Source of the DNA: JAAYGT01 sp050252075 | Lineage (GTDB): Bacteria; Pseudomonadota; Gammaproteobacteria; Burkholderiales; Burkholderiaceae_B | Reading direction: 5' to 3' | Assembly: GCA_050252075.1 (NCBI GenBank) | Contig: JBFWLP010000079.1 | Coordinates: forward strand, 1 to 14,745 | DNA length: 14,745 bases | Shown here: piece after piece, positions 1-6,963 of the stretch | Position numbering within the stretch: position 1 is the first letter of the stretch | How the letters are laid out: each line of letters starts with the position of its first letter | Made by a program: the position numbers and the translations under genes | The notes under the pieces: generated by a model | What the model was told of the DNA's origin: nothing | The model's input: the letters and a program-made list of their open reading frames with translations, nothing else | The model's database searches: none

Positions 1-53
1 TTTGCCGCTGATTAACCGGCTCTTCTATCAGACGAGCTGCGGGCCGGGTGGGG

Positions 54-90
54 CCCGAACGTTACCACATACCGCGTGGGAATGTTCGGG
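54..90 (-). other. Long hairpin downstream of rpoA, in the rpoA-rplQ gap
   Basis: An inverted repeat starts about 20 bases after the rpoA stop in the direction of transcription. The outer arms CCCGAAC and GTTCGGG pair perfectly over 7 bp. Continuing inward on the minus-strand RNA are one A-C mismatch, 2 bp, one C-U mismatch and 4 bp (CCAC with GTGG), closing a 7-base loop. That gives 13 Watson-Crick pairs in 15 positions. No T run follows, so it is not a standard intrinsic terminator. A weaker GCTC/GAGC pairing lies further downstream at 19-37. No gene start or ribosome site is seen in 1-112, so rplQ must begin left of the window. A role in RNA processing or in setting the RpoA:L17 ratio is inference only. 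Confidence 0.6.
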
Positions 91-112
91 GCAAAACGGG
101 TTTGATCATTAA

Positions 113-1108
113 TTACGGGCGCTCAAGTCCCAGCGGGGGCCAGTTCTCGAGCTTCATGCCCAGAGTCAGGCCACGTGCGGCGAGCACTTCCTTGATTTCG
201 TTCAACGACTTGCGGCCCAGGTTCGGCGTTTTGAGCAATTCGTTTTCCGTGCGCTGGATGAGATCGCCGATGTAGTAGATGTTCTCGGCCTTCAGGCAGT
301 TGGCCGAACGCACGGTGAGTTCCAGATCGTCGACCGGACGCAACAGAACGGGGTCGATCTGGGGTGCACGGCTGCTGCCACGGGTGGTTTCCTCGAAGGA
401 CTCGCCCGGGCCTTCCAGCGATGCAAACACCGAGATCTGATCCATCAGGATGCGTGCCGATTGGCGAACCGCTTCCTCGGGCGAAATAACGCCGTTGGTT
501 TCAATATCGAGCACCAGTTTGTCCAGATCGGTACGCTGCTCGACACGCGCACTTTCCACGGCGTAGCTGACGCGGCGAATAGGGCTGTACGAAGCGTCAA
601 GAACGATGCGGCCAATGGTGTGCGTGCGATCATCGGACAAGGCACGAACGTTGCCGGGCACATAGCCACGGCCTTCCTCGACCTTGATCTGCATTTCCAA
701 CTTGCCGTCGTCGGTCAGCGTGGCGATCACGTGATCGGGATTGATGATTTCAACGTCGTGAGGCAATTCGATATCGCCGGCCACGACCACACCCGGCCCT
801 TGCTTGCGCAAGACCAGAGTCACTTCCTCGCGGTTATGAAGCTTGAACACGACCCCTTTCAGGTTCAGCAGGATGTCGACAACGTCTTCGCGAACGCCGG
901 CAATGGTGGAGTACTCGTGCACAACACCGGTAAGCTGCACTTCGGTAGGCGCATAACCTGTCATGGACGACAGCAGGATACGACGCAGCGCATTACCCAG
1001 TGTGTGACCATAACCGCGCTCGAAGGGCTCCATAACCACTTTGGCGTGGTTGCGGCCAACGGGCTCGACTTCGATAGAACGGGGCTTCAAAAAACCTTGA
1101 GACGACAT
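113..1108 (-). CDS. rpoA: DNA-directed RNA polymerase subunit alpha
   Basis: A 331-residue alpha subunit, close to the usual 325-330. Two copies dimerise and scaffold assembly of beta and beta-prime, and the C-terminal domain contacts UP-element DNA and activators. The N-terminal domain spans about residues 1-230, with the dimer and assembly segment GHTLGNALRRILLSSM at 34-49. A flexible linker (about 232-255) leads to the C-terminal domain, with the DNA-contact segment LTVRSANCLKAE (264-275; the arginine equivalent to E. coli R265 is R267) and TPNLGRKSLNEI (294-305). The ATG has an AAGGAA ribosome site 7 bases upstream. It is the last complete gene of the alpha operon here, separated from rpsD by an unusually long 177-base gap, so a secondary promoter or processing site before it is possible. 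Identification is certain. Confidence 0.99.
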   Translation of the reverse strand: MSSQGFLKPRSIEVEPVGRNHAKVVMEPFERGYGHTLGNALRRILLSSMTGYAPTEVQLTGVVHEYSTIAGVREDVVDILLNLKGVVFKLHNREEVTLVLRKQGPGVVVAGDIELPHDVEIINPDHVIATLTDDGKLEMQIKVEEGRGYVPGNVRALSDDRTHTIGRIVLDASYSPIRRVSYAVESARVEQRTDLDKLVLDIETNGVISPEEAVRQSARILMDQISVFASLEGPGESFEETTRGSSRAPQIDPVLLRPVDDLELTVRSANCLKAENIYYIGDLIQRTENELLKTPNLGRKSLNEIKEVLAARGLTLGMKLENWPPLGLERP

Positions 1109-1216
1109 GTGTGTTCCTTTTCAATACCCTCGGCTCGTTACACCGATAAGGCTGACGGATAGTGGAACGGGCGGCACCACGCAGAACGCGGTTTGCCCAA
1201 CGATGAACACCGCAAA

Positions 1217-1248
1217 GCCCACTTCCCGATTACGCCGGAAAAGTGGGC
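1217..1248 (-). other. Hairpin in the rpsD-rpoA gap
   Basis: GCCCACTT and AAGTGGGC form a perfect 8-bp inverted repeat separated by 16 bases. On the minus-strand RNA the stem can extend to 11 bp with two G-U pairs and a C-G pair, leaving a 10-base loop. It lies between the rpsD stop (1286) and the rpoA start (1108), a 177-base space with no supportable gene. Only TTT follows the 3' arm before GC-rich sequence, so it would be a weak terminator at best. Attenuator, processing site or regulatory-protein site are all possible; none is shown by sequence alone. Confidence 0.55.
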
Positions 1249-1285
1249 CTGGGCGATGCTGAAAAACAGATACAGCGAACTGCGA

Positions 1286-1909
1286 TCAGCGCGAATACAA
1301 TTCAACAACCATCGATTCGTTGATGTCGCGGGCGACGTCGGCACGATCGGGGGCTTGTTTGAACGTACCCACCAGCTTGGTCGTATCAACCTCGACCCAC
1401 TGGGGCAGGCCGTTGCCGCTGGCCAGATCAAGCGATTCGCGAATACGGGCTTGCGATTTTGCCTTTTCACGAACGGCAACCACGTCGCCTGCTTTCAGAA
1501 GCATAGACGCGATGTCGGCGGTGCGACCGTTCACTTCGATGGCGCGGTGGTTTACCAGCTGGCGAGCTTCGGCGCGTGTGCTGCCAAAACCCATGCGGTA
1601 CACCACGTTGTCCAGACGCGATTCAAGCAACTGGATCAGTGTCTCACCCGTGTTGCCACGGCGACGGTCGGCTTCCGTGAAGTATTTACGGAATTGCTTT
1701 TCCAGAACGCCGTACATACGCTTGAGCTTCTGCTTTTCACGCAGCTGCAAACCGTAGTCGGACGTGCGGGCACCCGAGGTGCGACCGTGCTGGCCGGGCT
1801 TGGATTCGAACTTGCATTTCGAATCGAGCGAGCGGCGAGCGCTTTTCAAAAACAGATCTGTACCCTCGCGACGCGAGAGTTTGCATTTAGGTCCAATGTA
1901 ACGTGCCAA
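1286..1909 (-). CDS. rpsD: 30S ribosomal protein S4 (TTG start)
   Basis: A 207-residue S4, the primary 16S rRNA binder that nucleates assembly of the 30S body. In E. coli it is the autogenous repressor of the alpha operon. The start ARYIGPKCKLSRREGTDL and the blocks PGQHG, LREKQKLKRMYGVLE and RLDNVVYRMGF match the family. The S4 RNA-binding domain lies at about 97-160 and the chain ends VELYSR. It is the zinc-free form, lacking the four-cysteine cluster. The start is TTG (1909-1907): no in-frame ATG lies near it and the conserved N-terminus begins directly after it. An AAGGGG ribosome site 7 bases upstream overlaps the rpsK stop, suggesting coupled translation. A TTG start is odd for such an abundant protein and may limit its synthesis. 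The function is certain and the start very likely. Confidence 0.98.
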   Translation of the reverse strand: MARYIGPKCKLSRREGTDLFLKSARRSLDSKCKFESKPGQHGRTSGARTSDYGLQLREKQKLKRMYGVLEKQFRKYFTEADRRRGNTGETLIQLLESRLDNVVYRMGFGSTRAEARQLVNHRAIEVNGRTADIASMLLKAGDVVAVREKAKSQARIRESLDLASGNGLPQWVEVDTTKLVGTFKQAPDRADVARDINESMVVELYSR

Positions 1910-1916
1910 GATGCTT

Positions 1917-1922
1917 CCCCTT
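1917..1922 (-). promoter_or_regulatory. Ribosome binding site of rpsD, fused to rpsK stop
   Basis: On the minus strand the rpsK stop and the ribosome site read TAAGGGG, so AAGGGG reuses two bases of the stop codon. Seven bases (AAGCATC) separate it from the TTG start. The good spacing is the main support for TTG as the real start. Confidence 0.75.
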
Positions 1923-2322
1923 AGATGCGACGACGCTTGGGCGGACGGCAGCCGTTATGCGGCACCGGCGTGATGTCGGAAATACTGGAGATTTTGATCC
2001 CCAACGCATTGAGTGCGCGCACGGAGGATTCGCGGCCGGGGCCTGGGCCCTTGATGCGAACCTCGAGTGTCTTGATACCGTACTCCAACGCTACGCGACC
2101 GGCCGATTCAGCAGCAACCTGTGCCGCAAACGGCGTGGATTTACGTGAACCTTTAAAGCCGGCACCACCGGATGTCGCCCACGACAAGGCGTTGCCCTGA
2201 CGGTCGGTGATGGTGATGATAGTGTTGTTGAAAGACGCATGGACGTGCGCAATGCCGTCCGATACGCTCTTTTTGATCTTTTTGCGCACGCGCGACGCGC
2301 CGCTGTTGGAAGCTTTCGCCAT
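1921..2322 (-). CDS. rpsK: 30S ribosomal protein S11
   Basis: A 133-residue S11, a component of the 30S platform close to the decoding-region rRNA and mRNA exit. Family hallmarks are HVHASFNNTIITITD (26-40), GGAGFKGSRKSTPFAAQ and the C-terminal ITPVPHNGCRPPKRRR. The Asn-Gly pair in that tail (N123-G124) corresponds to the site converted to isoaspartate in E. coli S11. The ATG start lies 14 bases after the rpsM stop, preceded by a GAGGAA-like purine stretch. It sits between rpsM and rpsD as in the E. coli alpha operon. No anomalies. Confidence 0.99.
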   Translation of the reverse strand: MAKASNSGASRVRKKIKKSVSDGIAHVHASFNNTIITITDRQGNALSWATSGGAGFKGSRKSTPFAAQVAAESAGRVALEYGIKTLEVRIKGPGPGRESSVRALNALGIKISSISDITPVPHNGCRPPKRRRI

Positions 2323-2336
2323 CTTCTATTCCTCGA

Positions 2337-2702
2337 TTATTTCTTCAGGGAAGCAGCAGCGCGACGCGGCCCCTTGCGGGTGCGGGCGTTGGTGCGGGTA
2401 CGTTGACCGCGCACCGGCAGGCCACGCTTGTGGCGCAAACCGCGATACGTTCCCAAATCGATCAGACGCTTGATCGACAGTTGTACTTCTCGACGCAAAT
2501 CACCTTCGACAGTGAACACACCAACCTGTTCGCGGATACGCTCGAGTTCAGCGTCGGTCAGGTCTTTCACTTTCTTCGTGTATTCGATACCCGATGCTTC
2601 GCAGATTTTACGAGCACGTGTACGACCAATACCGAAAATTGCGGTGAGACCGATCTCGGCGTGTTGATGCGGCGGAATGTTAATGCCAGCAATACGGGCC
2701 AT
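2337..2702 (-). CDS. rpsM: 30S ribosomal protein S13
   Basis: A 121-residue S13 of the 30S head, which forms intersubunit bridges with the 50S and contacts P-site tRNA through its basic tail. The N-terminal MARIAGINIP, the helix-two-turn-helix segment GIGRTRARKIC (24-34), YRGLRHKRGLPVRGQRT and the basic C-terminus are typical. The ATG is preceded by AAGGAA at suitable spacing. Only 31 bases separate it from rpmJ. In E. coli this junction is much longer and holds the S4-binding pseudoknot that represses the alpha operon; no space exists for it here (comparison from general knowledge). Confidence 0.99.
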   Translation of the reverse strand: MARIAGINIPPHQHAEIGLTAIFGIGRTRARKICEASGIEYTKKVKDLTDAELERIREQVGVFTVEGDLRREVQLSIKRLIDLGTYRGLRHKRGLPVRGQRTRTNARTRKGPRRAAASLKK

Positions 2703-2733
2703 GACTGTTCCTTGTTAAATCTGGTGCGCCGGG

Positions 2734-2847
2734 TTAGCCCTGACGCTGCTTATGACGTGGGTCGGTGCAAATGACGCGCACCACGCCGTGACGTTTAATG
2801 ATCTTGCAGTTGCGGCAGATCCGCTTTACCGATGCCATTACCTTCAT
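2734..2847 (-). CDS. rpmJ: 50S ribosomal protein L36 (zinc-binding form)
   Basis: A 37-residue protein read directly from the sequence, beginning MKVMASVKRICRNCKIIKR and ending KQRQG. It is the smallest 50S protein and stabilises 23S rRNA near the L11 region. Cys11, Cys14, Cys27 and His32 form the intact CxxC...C...H zinc site, so this is the C-plus paralogue. Bacteria that carry it often have a zinc-free duplicate elsewhere, used under zinc limitation; none is in this window. It lies between infA (31 bases) and rpsM (31 bases) in the standard position. Confidence 0.97.
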   Translation of the reverse strand: MKVMASVKRICRNCKIIKRHGVVRVICTDPRHKQRQG

Positions 2848-2878
2848 GGTTGACTCCTAGTTTCCTGTAACCGGCCGC

Positions 2879-3097
2879 TTATTTCGAGCGGAAAACAATT
2901 CTGGCGCGAGACAGGTCATAGGGCGTGAGCTCCACTGTAACCTTGTCACCCGGCAGAATCCGGATGTAATGCATACGCATCTTGCCTGAGATATGGCCCA
3001 ACACTACATGGCCGTTTTCCAGCTTGACGCGAAAAGTTGCGTTGGGAAGGTTCTCAAGAACCTCGCCTTGCATTTGTATGACGTCGTCCTTTGCCAT
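2879..3097 (-). CDS. infA: Translation initiation factor IF-1
   Basis: A 72-residue single-domain OB-fold protein that occupies the ribosomal A site during initiation and aids IF2 and IF3. The stretches MAKDDVIQMQGEVLE, VLGHISGKMRMHYIRI and DKVTVELTPYDL are the family core. It begins 6 bases after the secY stop. The purine tract AGAAGGGA overlaps that stop and abuts the ATG, so spacing is unusually tight and initiation is probably coupled to secY translation. Placement secY-infA-rpmJ is usual in many bacteria though not in E. coli, where infA lies elsewhere. Betaproteobacteria commonly have a second infA copy; none is seen here. Confidence 0.98.
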   Translation of the reverse strand: MAKDDVIQMQGEVLENLPNATFRVKLENGHVVLGHISGKMRMHYIRILPGDKVTVELTPYDLSRARIVFRSK

Positions 3098-3103
3098 TCC
3101 CTT

Positions 3104-4429
3104 CTACCGCATTGGCAGTCCCGCGCCCTTGAAGTTAGCCTTCTTGAGCAGCGAGTCGTACTGGTGAGACATCATGTAGGCTTGCGCCTGTGCCATGAAA
3201 TCCATGGTTACCACCACGATAATTAACAACGAGGTACCGCCAAAGTAGAACGGTACGTTCCAGCGCGCCTGCATCAGTTCGGGCAACAAACACACCAAGG
3301 TGATGTAGATTGCACCTGCCAGCGTCAAACGCATCAGTATCTTGTCAATGTAGCGAGCAGTTTGCTCACCCGGACGGATGCCCGGAACGAACGCGCCACT
3401 CTTCTTCAGGTTATCTGCCGTTTCGCGGCTGTTAAACACCAATGCCGTGTAGAAGAAGCAGAAGAAAATGATTAAACCGGCGTATAACGTAATGTACAGC
3501 GGCTGCCCTGGCGACAATGCACCTGCCAGTTCGCTGAGCCATGCCATGCTCGGGTTGCTGGAGAACCAGCTGGTAACCGTTGCGGGCAACAAAATAATGG
3601 ATGACGCGAAAATGGGCGGGATGACCCCGGACATATTCAGCTTCAGCGGCAAGTGTGAAGTTTGCCCGCCATACATTTTGTTGCCTACCTGACGTTTGGC
3701 GTAGTTGACGGTAATACGACGCTGGCCCCGTTCAACGAAGACCACGAAGTAGGTAACCGCCACTACCAGCACGATGATGAACATCGCCGACAGAATGGAC
3801 ATGGAATCGGTTCGGACCAGATCCAGCATACCCGCCAACGCACTGGGCAAGCCCGCCACGATACCCGCAAAAATGAGAATGGAAATACCATTACCCATGC
3901 CGCGCTCGGTAATCTGCTCACCCAGCCACATGATGAACATGGTGCCGGTGACCAGCGTAACGATCGTGGTGAAGCGGAACATCAGACCGGGATCAATGAC
4001 CAGGCCCGGCTGGGACTCAAGCGCCATGGAAATACCCACTGCCTGGAACAGCGCAAGAAACGCCGTGCCATACCGCGTGTACTGGGTGATCTTGCGTCGC
4101 CCGGATTCGCCTTCCTTCTTGATGGCTTCCAGCGTAGGTACCACGACAGCCATGAGCTGCATGATAATGGACGCCGAAATGTAGGGCATGATGCCCAATG
4201 CGAACACCGAGAAACGTTCCAGCGCGCCGCCCGAAAACATGTTGAACAGACCCAGAATGCCTCCTGAGTTCTGCTGGAACATGTCGGCCAGGGCATCGGG
4301 ATTGATGCCCGGGACGGGAATGTGCGTTCCGAAGCGATAAACCACCAGCGCGAGCAAGAGGAAAACGATACGGCGTTTTAGATCGCCGTAACGCGGACCT
4401 GATTTACTCTGTGCCTGAGCTTTAGCCAC
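3104..4429 (-). CDS. secY: Protein translocase subunit SecY (GTG start)
   Basis: A 441-residue integral membrane protein, the channel of the SecYEG translocon that exports and inserts proteins across the inner membrane with SecA or the ribosome. Ten hydrophobic segments fit the family. Typical parts are the first helix with RIVFLLLALVVYRFGTHIPVPG (20-41), the plug region GLFNMFSGGALERFSVFALG, the cytoplasmic loop FVERGQRRITVNYAKRQ, the C5 loop SGAFVPGIRPGEQTARYI and the C-terminal DSLLKKANFKG. The GTG start is placed by the conserved MAKAQ-like beginning and an AAGGGG site 5 bases upstream. It follows rplO by 13 bases and is the last gene of the spc-type group before infA. Length matches E. 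coli SecY (443). Confidence 0.99.
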   Translation of the reverse strand: MAKAQAQSKSGPRYGDLKRRIVFLLLALVVYRFGTHIPVPGINPDALADMFQQNSGGILGLFNMFSGGALERFSVFALGIMPYISASIIMQLMAVVVPTLEAIKKEGESGRRKITQYTRYGTAFLALFQAVGISMALESQPGLVIDPGLMFRFTTIVTLVTGTMFIMWLGEQITERGMGNGISILIFAGIVAGLPSALAGMLDLVRTDSMSILSAMFIIVLVVAVTYFVVFVERGQRRITVNYAKRQVGNKMYGGQTSHLPLKLNMSGVIPPIFASSIILLPATVTSWFSSNPSMAWLSELAGALSPGQPLYITLYAGLIIFFCFFYTALVFNSRETADNLKKSGAFVPGIRPGEQTARYIDKILMRLTLAGAIYITLVCLLPELMQARWNVPFYFGGTSLLIIVVVTMDFMAQAQAYMMSHQYDSLLKKANFKGAGLPMR

Positions 4430-4442
4430 CGTGACCCCTTAG

Positions 4443-4883
4443 TTACGCCAGCGAGCCGCCGGCTGCCTCGATAGCGGCACGAGCACCTGCGGTGGCCGCA
4501 ATGCCCTTGAGCACAACTTTGCGAGACAATTCGCCGGACTTGATAACTTTCGCGTGACGAACGGCTTGACCCACAATGCCGGCTTGCTTGAGTACCTGCA
4601 CGTCGACTTCGTCGACAGGCAGGCGCTGAAGATCGGACAGGCGAACTTCGGCAAACAAGTGGCGGCCCAGCGGCGTAAAGCCACGCTTGGGAAGACGGCG
4701 TTGCAAAGGCATTTGACCGCCTTCGAAGCCAACTTTATGGAAACCGCCGGCACGGGATTTCTGGCCTTTATGACCACGACCGGCTGTTTTACCAAGACCG
4801 GAGCCGATACCGCGACCGACACGGCGGCGGGCATGCTTGCTGCCTTCAGCCGGTTTCAGCGTATTGAGTTGAGTTTCTGACAT
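4443..4883 (-). CDS. rplO: 50S ribosomal protein L15
   Basis: A 146-residue L15, which threads a long extended N-terminal arm into the 50S core and has a globular C-terminal domain. The glycine- and basic-rich arm (about residues 14-50: GSKHARRRVGRGIGSGLGK, then GRGHKGQKSRAGG) and the segment GFEGGQMPLQRRLPKRGF (53-70) are diagnostic. The ATG is preceded by AAGGA about 6 bases upstream, 11 bases after the rpmD stop. Standard spc position between rpmD and secY. No anomalies. Confidence 0.99.
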   Translation of the reverse strand: MSETQLNTLKPAEGSKHARRRVGRGIGSGLGKTAGRGHKGQKSRAGGFHKVGFEGGQMPLQRRLPKRGFTPLGRHLFAEVRLSDLQRLPVDEVDVQVLKQAGIVGQAVRHAKVIKSGELSRKVVLKGIAATAGARAAIEAAGGSLA

Positions 4884-4894
4884 CCCGATTCCTT

Positions 4895-5083
4895 TCAGGC
4901 TTCCGAGACGGTGACGAGATAATCGACTTTACGGATCATCCCACGCACCTCGGGGGTATCGACCAACACGCGGCTGCTGTTTACACGGCCCAAGCCCAAA
5001 CCACGCACGGTGGCGCGGTGATCAGACTTCGTACCAATAACAGAGCGCACGAGAGTAACTTTGATTTGTTTTTGCTGTGCCAT
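4895..5083 (-). CDS. rpmD: 50S ribosomal protein L30
   Basis: A 62-residue protein with the compact L30 ferredoxin-like fold, located on the solvent side of the 50S subunit. Markers are IKVTLVRSVIGTKSDHRATV (7-26) followed by LGLGRVNSSRVLVDTPEVRGMI. It starts 3 bases after the rpsE stop, and its GGGG ribosome site lies inside the end of rpsE, so the two are probably translationally coupled. Presence of L30 between rpsE and rplO is typical of proteobacteria. Confidence 0.98.
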   Translation of the reverse strand: MAQQKQIKVTLVRSVIGTKSDHRATVRGLGLGRVNSSRVLVDTPEVRGMIRKVDYLVTVSEA

Positions 5084-5086
5084 GAT

Positions 5087-5608
5087 TTACCCCAGAATAT
5101 CTTCTACCGACTTGCCACGTTTGGCGGCGATGTCGGCAGGGGTGGAGCAAGCGCGCAAACCGTTAAGTGTTGCACGAACCAGGTTGTAGGGGTTGCTGGA
5201 GCCGAGGCTCTTGGCGACCACGTTACGCACACCCATCACTTCAAAAATTGCGCGCATCGGACCACCGGCGATAACACCGGTACCTTCAGCGGCAGGCGAA
5301 ATGAGTACGGTGGAGGCGCCGTGCTTGCCCACGACGGTGTGGTGCAACGTACCATTCCTAAGAGGTACCTTGGCCATGCCGCGACGTGCCTGTTCCATTG
5401 CCTTCTGAACAGCAACGGGCACTTCGCGGGCCTTGCCCTTGCCCATACCGATGCGGCCGTCGCCGTCACCTACCACGGTCAACGCCGCAAAGCTCATGGT
5501 GCGACCACCCTTCACCACTTTGCTGACGCGGTTGACCGCAATCATTTTTTCACGCAGGCCGTCGTCGCGCTCTTGCTCGGCGGCGTGTTTGCCTTGTGCT
5601 TTAGCCAT
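5087..5608 (-). CDS. rpsE: 30S ribosomal protein S5
   Basis: A 173-residue S5 at the 30S mRNA entry side, involved in translational accuracy and helicase activity with S3 and S4. The N-terminal double-stranded-RNA-binding-like domain runs from about residue 18 to 82 (LREKMIAVNRVSKVVKGGR, then FAALTVVGDGDGRIGMGKGKA). The second domain includes TVLISPAAEGTGVIAGGPMR and LGSSNPYNLVRATLNGL. The ATG follows the rplR stop by 15 bases with an AAGGAA site in the gap. All family regions are intact. Confidence 0.99.
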   Translation of the reverse strand: MAKAQGKHAAEQERDDGLREKMIAVNRVSKVVKGGRTMSFAALTVVGDGDGRIGMGKGKAREVPVAVQKAMEQARRGMAKVPLRNGTLHHTVVGKHGASTVLISPAAEGTGVIAGGPMRAIFEVMGVRNVVAKSLGSSNPYNLVRATLNGLRACSTPADIAAKRGKSVEDILG

Positions 5609-5623
5609 TTGACAATTCCTTGC

Positions 5624-5989
5624 TTAGAACTTCAGGCCGGCTTCACGCGCGGCTTCGGCCAACGCTTTGACGCGGCCATGATAACGGAAGCCCGAACGAT
5701 CAAAGGCTACCAGCTCGATGCCGGCGGCTTTTGCTTTTTCGGCTACGCGCTTGCCAACCAGCGTCGCAGCGGCGACGTTGCCGCCCGATGCTTTTTGGCT
5801 GGCCAGTTCTTTGCGCACCTCGGGCTCGAGCGTAGAGGCAGTGACGAGCACGCGGTCGCCTTCCGGCGAAATAATGTTTGCGTAAATGTGCATGTTGGAG
5901 CGGAATACCGAAAGGCGGTGTACGCGCAATTCGGTGATTTTCCGGCGAGTCGCAACTGCACGACGCAAACGGGAGATTTTCTTGTCCAT
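5624..5989 (-). CDS. rplR: 50S ribosomal protein L18
   Basis: A 121-residue L18 that binds 5S rRNA together with L5 and L25 and helps attach it to the central protuberance. The basic N-terminus MDKKISRLRRAVATRRKI and the blocks HRLSVFRSNMHIYANII (24-40), AKAAGIELVAFDRSGFRYHGRVKAL and the final AREAGLKF match the family. The ATG start is 21 bases after rplF. Regular spc position between rplF and rpsE. Confidence 0.99.
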   Translation of the reverse strand: MDKKISRLRRAVATRRKITELRVHRLSVFRSNMHIYANIISPEGDRVLVTASTLEPEVRKELASQKASGGNVAAATLVGKRVAEKAKAAGIELVAFDRSGFRYHGRVKALAEAAREAGLKF

Positions 5990-6010
5990 AATTCGTCCTT
6001 GTTTGCGCGC

Positions 6011-6544
6011 TTATTTCTTCTTGGTTTCTTTGATGATGACGCGCTCGTTGGAATAACGAACACCTTTGCCTTTGTAAGGCTCGGGTTCACGGTAAGCGCG
6101 AATTTCAGCAGCCACCTGACCAACCGCTTGCTTGTCCATACCTTTGATGACGATTTCCGTCTGGGTAGGACACTCAGCCTTGACACCGGCAGGCATACTG
6201 TGAACAACATCGTGAGAAAAACCAAGTTGCAACTTCAGCGCATCGCCCTGGATCTGGGCGCGGTAACCCACGCCAACCAGATTCAGACGCCGCTCGAAAC
6301 CTTTGCTGACGCCGGTAACCATGTTGTTGACCAAGGCACGGATAGTGCCGGACATGGCTTGGGCGTGACGGGAATCGTTCGCAACTTCAAAGGTTAGTTT
6401 ATCGTCCTGCTGGCGCACAATGACGTCGCCGGTCAATGCCTGCGTAAGAGTGCCCAGCGGGCCCTTCACGGAGATTTGACCTGCACTGATCGTTGCTTCA
6501 ACGCCTTTGGGTACGCTAACAGGGTACTTTGCAATACGTGACAT
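6011..6544 (-). CDS. rplF: 50S ribosomal protein L6
   Basis: A 177-residue L6 with two related domains, bound near the sarcin-ricin loop and important for factor-dependent steps. The beginning MSRIAKYPVSVPKGVEATI, the internal NMVTGVSKGFERRLNLVGVGYRA and the C-terminal signature EPYKGKGVRYSNE (154-166) identify it. The ribosome site GGAG is fused to the rpsH stop (TAAGGAG) and lies 8 bases from the ATG, consistent with coupled translation. No truncation. Confidence 0.99.
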   Translation of the reverse strand: MSRIAKYPVSVPKGVEATISAGQISVKGPLGTLTQALTGDVIVRQQDDKLTFEVANDSRHAQAMSGTIRALVNNMVTGVSKGFERRLNLVGVGYRAQIQGDALKLQLGFSHDVVHSMPAGVKAECPTQTEIVIKGMDKQAVGQVAAEIRAYREPEPYKGKGVRYSNERVIIKETKKK

Positions 6545-6556
6545 TCGAAATTCTCC

Positions 6557-6952
6557 TTAGGCCACGTAGCACAGCACTTCGCCACCCACGCCACTGGCGC
6601 GGGCCTTGCGATCGGTCATGACACCGCGCGGCGTGGACACAATGGCAACACCCAGACCATTCATTACCTGGGGAATGGTTTTGCTGCCTTTGTAGATACG
6701 CAGCCCTGGGCGGGACACGCGATCGATGCGCTCGATGACCGGACGGCCGGCATAGTATTTCAGGGTAATTTCCAGCACTGGCTTGGCTTTCTCGCCGGTG
6801 ACCTGGAAATCGTCGATATAGCCTTCATCTTTCAGCACAGCGGCAATAGCCACTTTCAGCTTCGAGGAGGGCATGCTGACCGACGTTTTGCTAACCTGCT
6901 GCGCATTGCGCACACGGGTCAACATGTCGGCGATGGGATCGCTCATGCTCAT
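6557..6952 (-). CDS. rpsH: 30S ribosomal protein S8
   Basis: A 131-residue S8 that binds the central domain of 16S rRNA. In E. coli it also represses the spc operon by binding the mRNA at the rplX-rplE junction. The N-terminus MSMSDPIADMLTRVRNAQ and the C-terminal STPRGVMTDRKARASGVGGEVLCYV are family signatures. Two ATG codons lie two codons apart (MSMSD); I chose the outer one because S8 proteins of related bacteria commonly begin MSMSDP. The ribosome site is weak (GAGAA). I could not confirm an S8-like target in the rplX-rplE junction. Confidence 0.98.
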   Translation of the reverse strand: MSMSDPIADMLTRVRNAQQVSKTSVSMPSSKLKVAIAAVLKDEGYIDDFQVTGEKAKPVLEITLKYYAGRPVIERIDRVSRPGLRIYKGSKTIPQVMNGLGVAIVSTPRGVMTDRKARASGVGGEVLCYVA

Positions 6953-6963
6953 GTGTATTTCTC

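Noticed and set aside
1..112. Start of rplQ
   Set aside because: No MRHR-type start or ribosome site is present on the minus strand, so the gene must begin further left.
1217..1248. Calling the rpsD-rpoA hairpin an intrinsic terminator
   Set aside because: Only three T residues follow the stem, and termination there would cut off rpoA.
1138..1479. 113-codon minus-strand frame running from inside rpsD across the rpsD-rpoA gap
   Set aside because: It starts within rpsD in another frame, has no ribosome site, and its product has no recognisable features.
461..1924. Open frames of 233 and 243 codons on the plus strand across rpoA and rpsD
   Set aside because: They are mirror images of conserved coding sequence on the other strand with no family resemblance or start signals.
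5018..6397. 459-codon open frame on the plus strand opposite rpsE, rplR and rplF
   Set aside because: It lies wholly antisense to three clear ribosomal genes, has no ribosome site or recognisable motif, and its composition follows the third-position bias of the real genes.
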